This document shows, piece by piece, positions 63,113 through 64,000 of a DNA stretch of 64,000 nt. Under the pieces are notes generated by a model. It worked only from the letters and a program-made list of their open reading frames with translations, made no database searches and was not told the origin of the DNA. Both the position numbers and the translations under genes were made by a program. The stretch spans positions 97,331,815 through 97,395,814 of the forward strand of contig CM060176.1 in the NCBI GenBank assembly GCA_030549775.1, given 5' to 3'. How positions within the stretch are numbered: the stretch's first letter is position 1; each line of letters starts with the position of its first letter. The DNA is from Tamarix chinensis. Lineage: Eukaryota > Streptophyta > Magnoliopsida > Caryophyllales > Tamaricaceae.

Positions 63113-64000
63113 TGTAATACTCTAAAATATTTATTTATTATCAACCTTGATTTATTTATGTTTTAACATAAATCTTAAACATTAATTTAGTTAATTTGTT
63201 AACATTTGATCCACAAACCCTTTATCCTAAATAATTTATCTTTTCTTTTTTATTTTGATCCACCTTAAACCTATATATATATTAACTAGGTTTACTTTTC
63301 TTAATTGGGTTCCCTAAACCTAGAGAAATAAATTTTATCTTAATCCTAAATTTAATATAATTATAATTCTAAACCTAAATTTATTTTCTTTTTCCTTTTC
63401 TCTTCTTTCTCCCCTGCACCAACCCCCTCCCTTCAGCACCAAACACACCCCAACCCCCCTTGCACTTTCCCTTGCCTATGCCTTGCACCCTATTAGCCTT
63501 TATTTCCCCTTCAGGCTGAACCATGCCCTACTTCCCTCGTGTGTGTCCTTCCTTTCCTTTTCTTCTTACACTATTCCCTACCAACCTACATCTGTCACCC
63601 CTTGCTAATACCTTCCTCTATAGCCCCTACCATCTCTAACCCAATTACCTCAAACTTCCCCAACCCTCACCTCTGTATCTACATAATACTACACTCCCTC
63701 ATCCTCCTTTCATCGGAACGCATCCCTCCCTTCTCCCTCAGTATTTTCTCATCCAAATTACACCTCCTCCATTCGGCCCCTTCTCCCTCTATATTTTCCC
63801 CAATCGACCACCAACACCCCACCCAACACCACCACCCTAGCCTCCCTTATCCTTCTTCTTCTTTCTTCTCTAAGCCCTTGCCTCTATTTTCTTCTCACAA
63901 ACCCACCAACACTATCATCTCCTCCCCTATGTCTAAACCACTAAACCAACCCCCTGCATCACCTCCACCACAGCTATAACCAGCTCTAACCACCACCCCT
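63113..64000 (+). mobile_element. Start of another long LTR, cut by the window end
   Basis: Starts TGTAATACTCTAAAATATTT, then an AT-rich 270 bp, then a C/T-rich leader from about 63380 to the end. This is the opening layout of the other long LTRs. The predicted Pro/Ser/Leu-rich frame 63539-63979 is a product of the leader composition. Confidence 0.65.

Overview
The window is AT-rich, repeat-dominated nuclear DNA of a flowering plant. The evidence is one intact, intron-containing WIP-family zinc-finger gene, plant-type LTR retrotransposons (Athila-clade Ty3/gypsy, 5S-rRNA-bearing Cassandra TRIMs and very long Tekay/Del-like LTRs) and abundant A/T microsatellites. I cannot name the species; the WIP protein looks most like the NTT/WIP2 group of eudicots.

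Layout. 1-365 and 8682-10328 are AT-rich DNA with short CCCTAA-type repeats, flanking a decayed Athila-like element (366-8681) whose gag, protease, RT, RNase H and integrase can all still be read through stops. 10329-15943 holds a long solo-type LTR carrying two Cassandra insertions, followed by a diverged Cassandra. 16350-16805 is a CACTA-like terminal fragment. 17535-20717 is the only host gene, a two-exon WIP C2H2 transcription factor on the minus strand. 22444-33952 is an 11.5 kb mosaic of long LTRs bounded by a perfect 5-bp duplication (GAAAG). 34386-43971 is a nest of Cassandra and long-LTR insertions at least five levels deep. 43973-47036 is AT-rich with a 213-bp tandem repeat. 47037-61167 is a non-autonomous (LARD-like) element with a ~5 kb LTR and a ~1.5 kb non-coding interior, itself invaded by two solo LTRs. 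61168-63112 contains a large tetranucleotide microsatellite, and another long LTR starts at 63113 and leaves the window.

The main result is structural. By eye, target-site duplications and LTR termini can be matched across tens of kilobases, giving a relative order of insertions. The Cassandra LTRs carry a recognisable 5S rRNA-derived promoter segment. Two later insertions struck within 2 bp of the same place, the box C motif of that segment, and a third struck a few tens of bases away in the same 5S-like region.

No bacterial-style operons, CRISPR arrays, tRNA genes or functional rRNA genes were found. Most short reading frames are fortuitous: they come from pyrimidine-rich LTR tracts, microsatellites or decayed retroelements.
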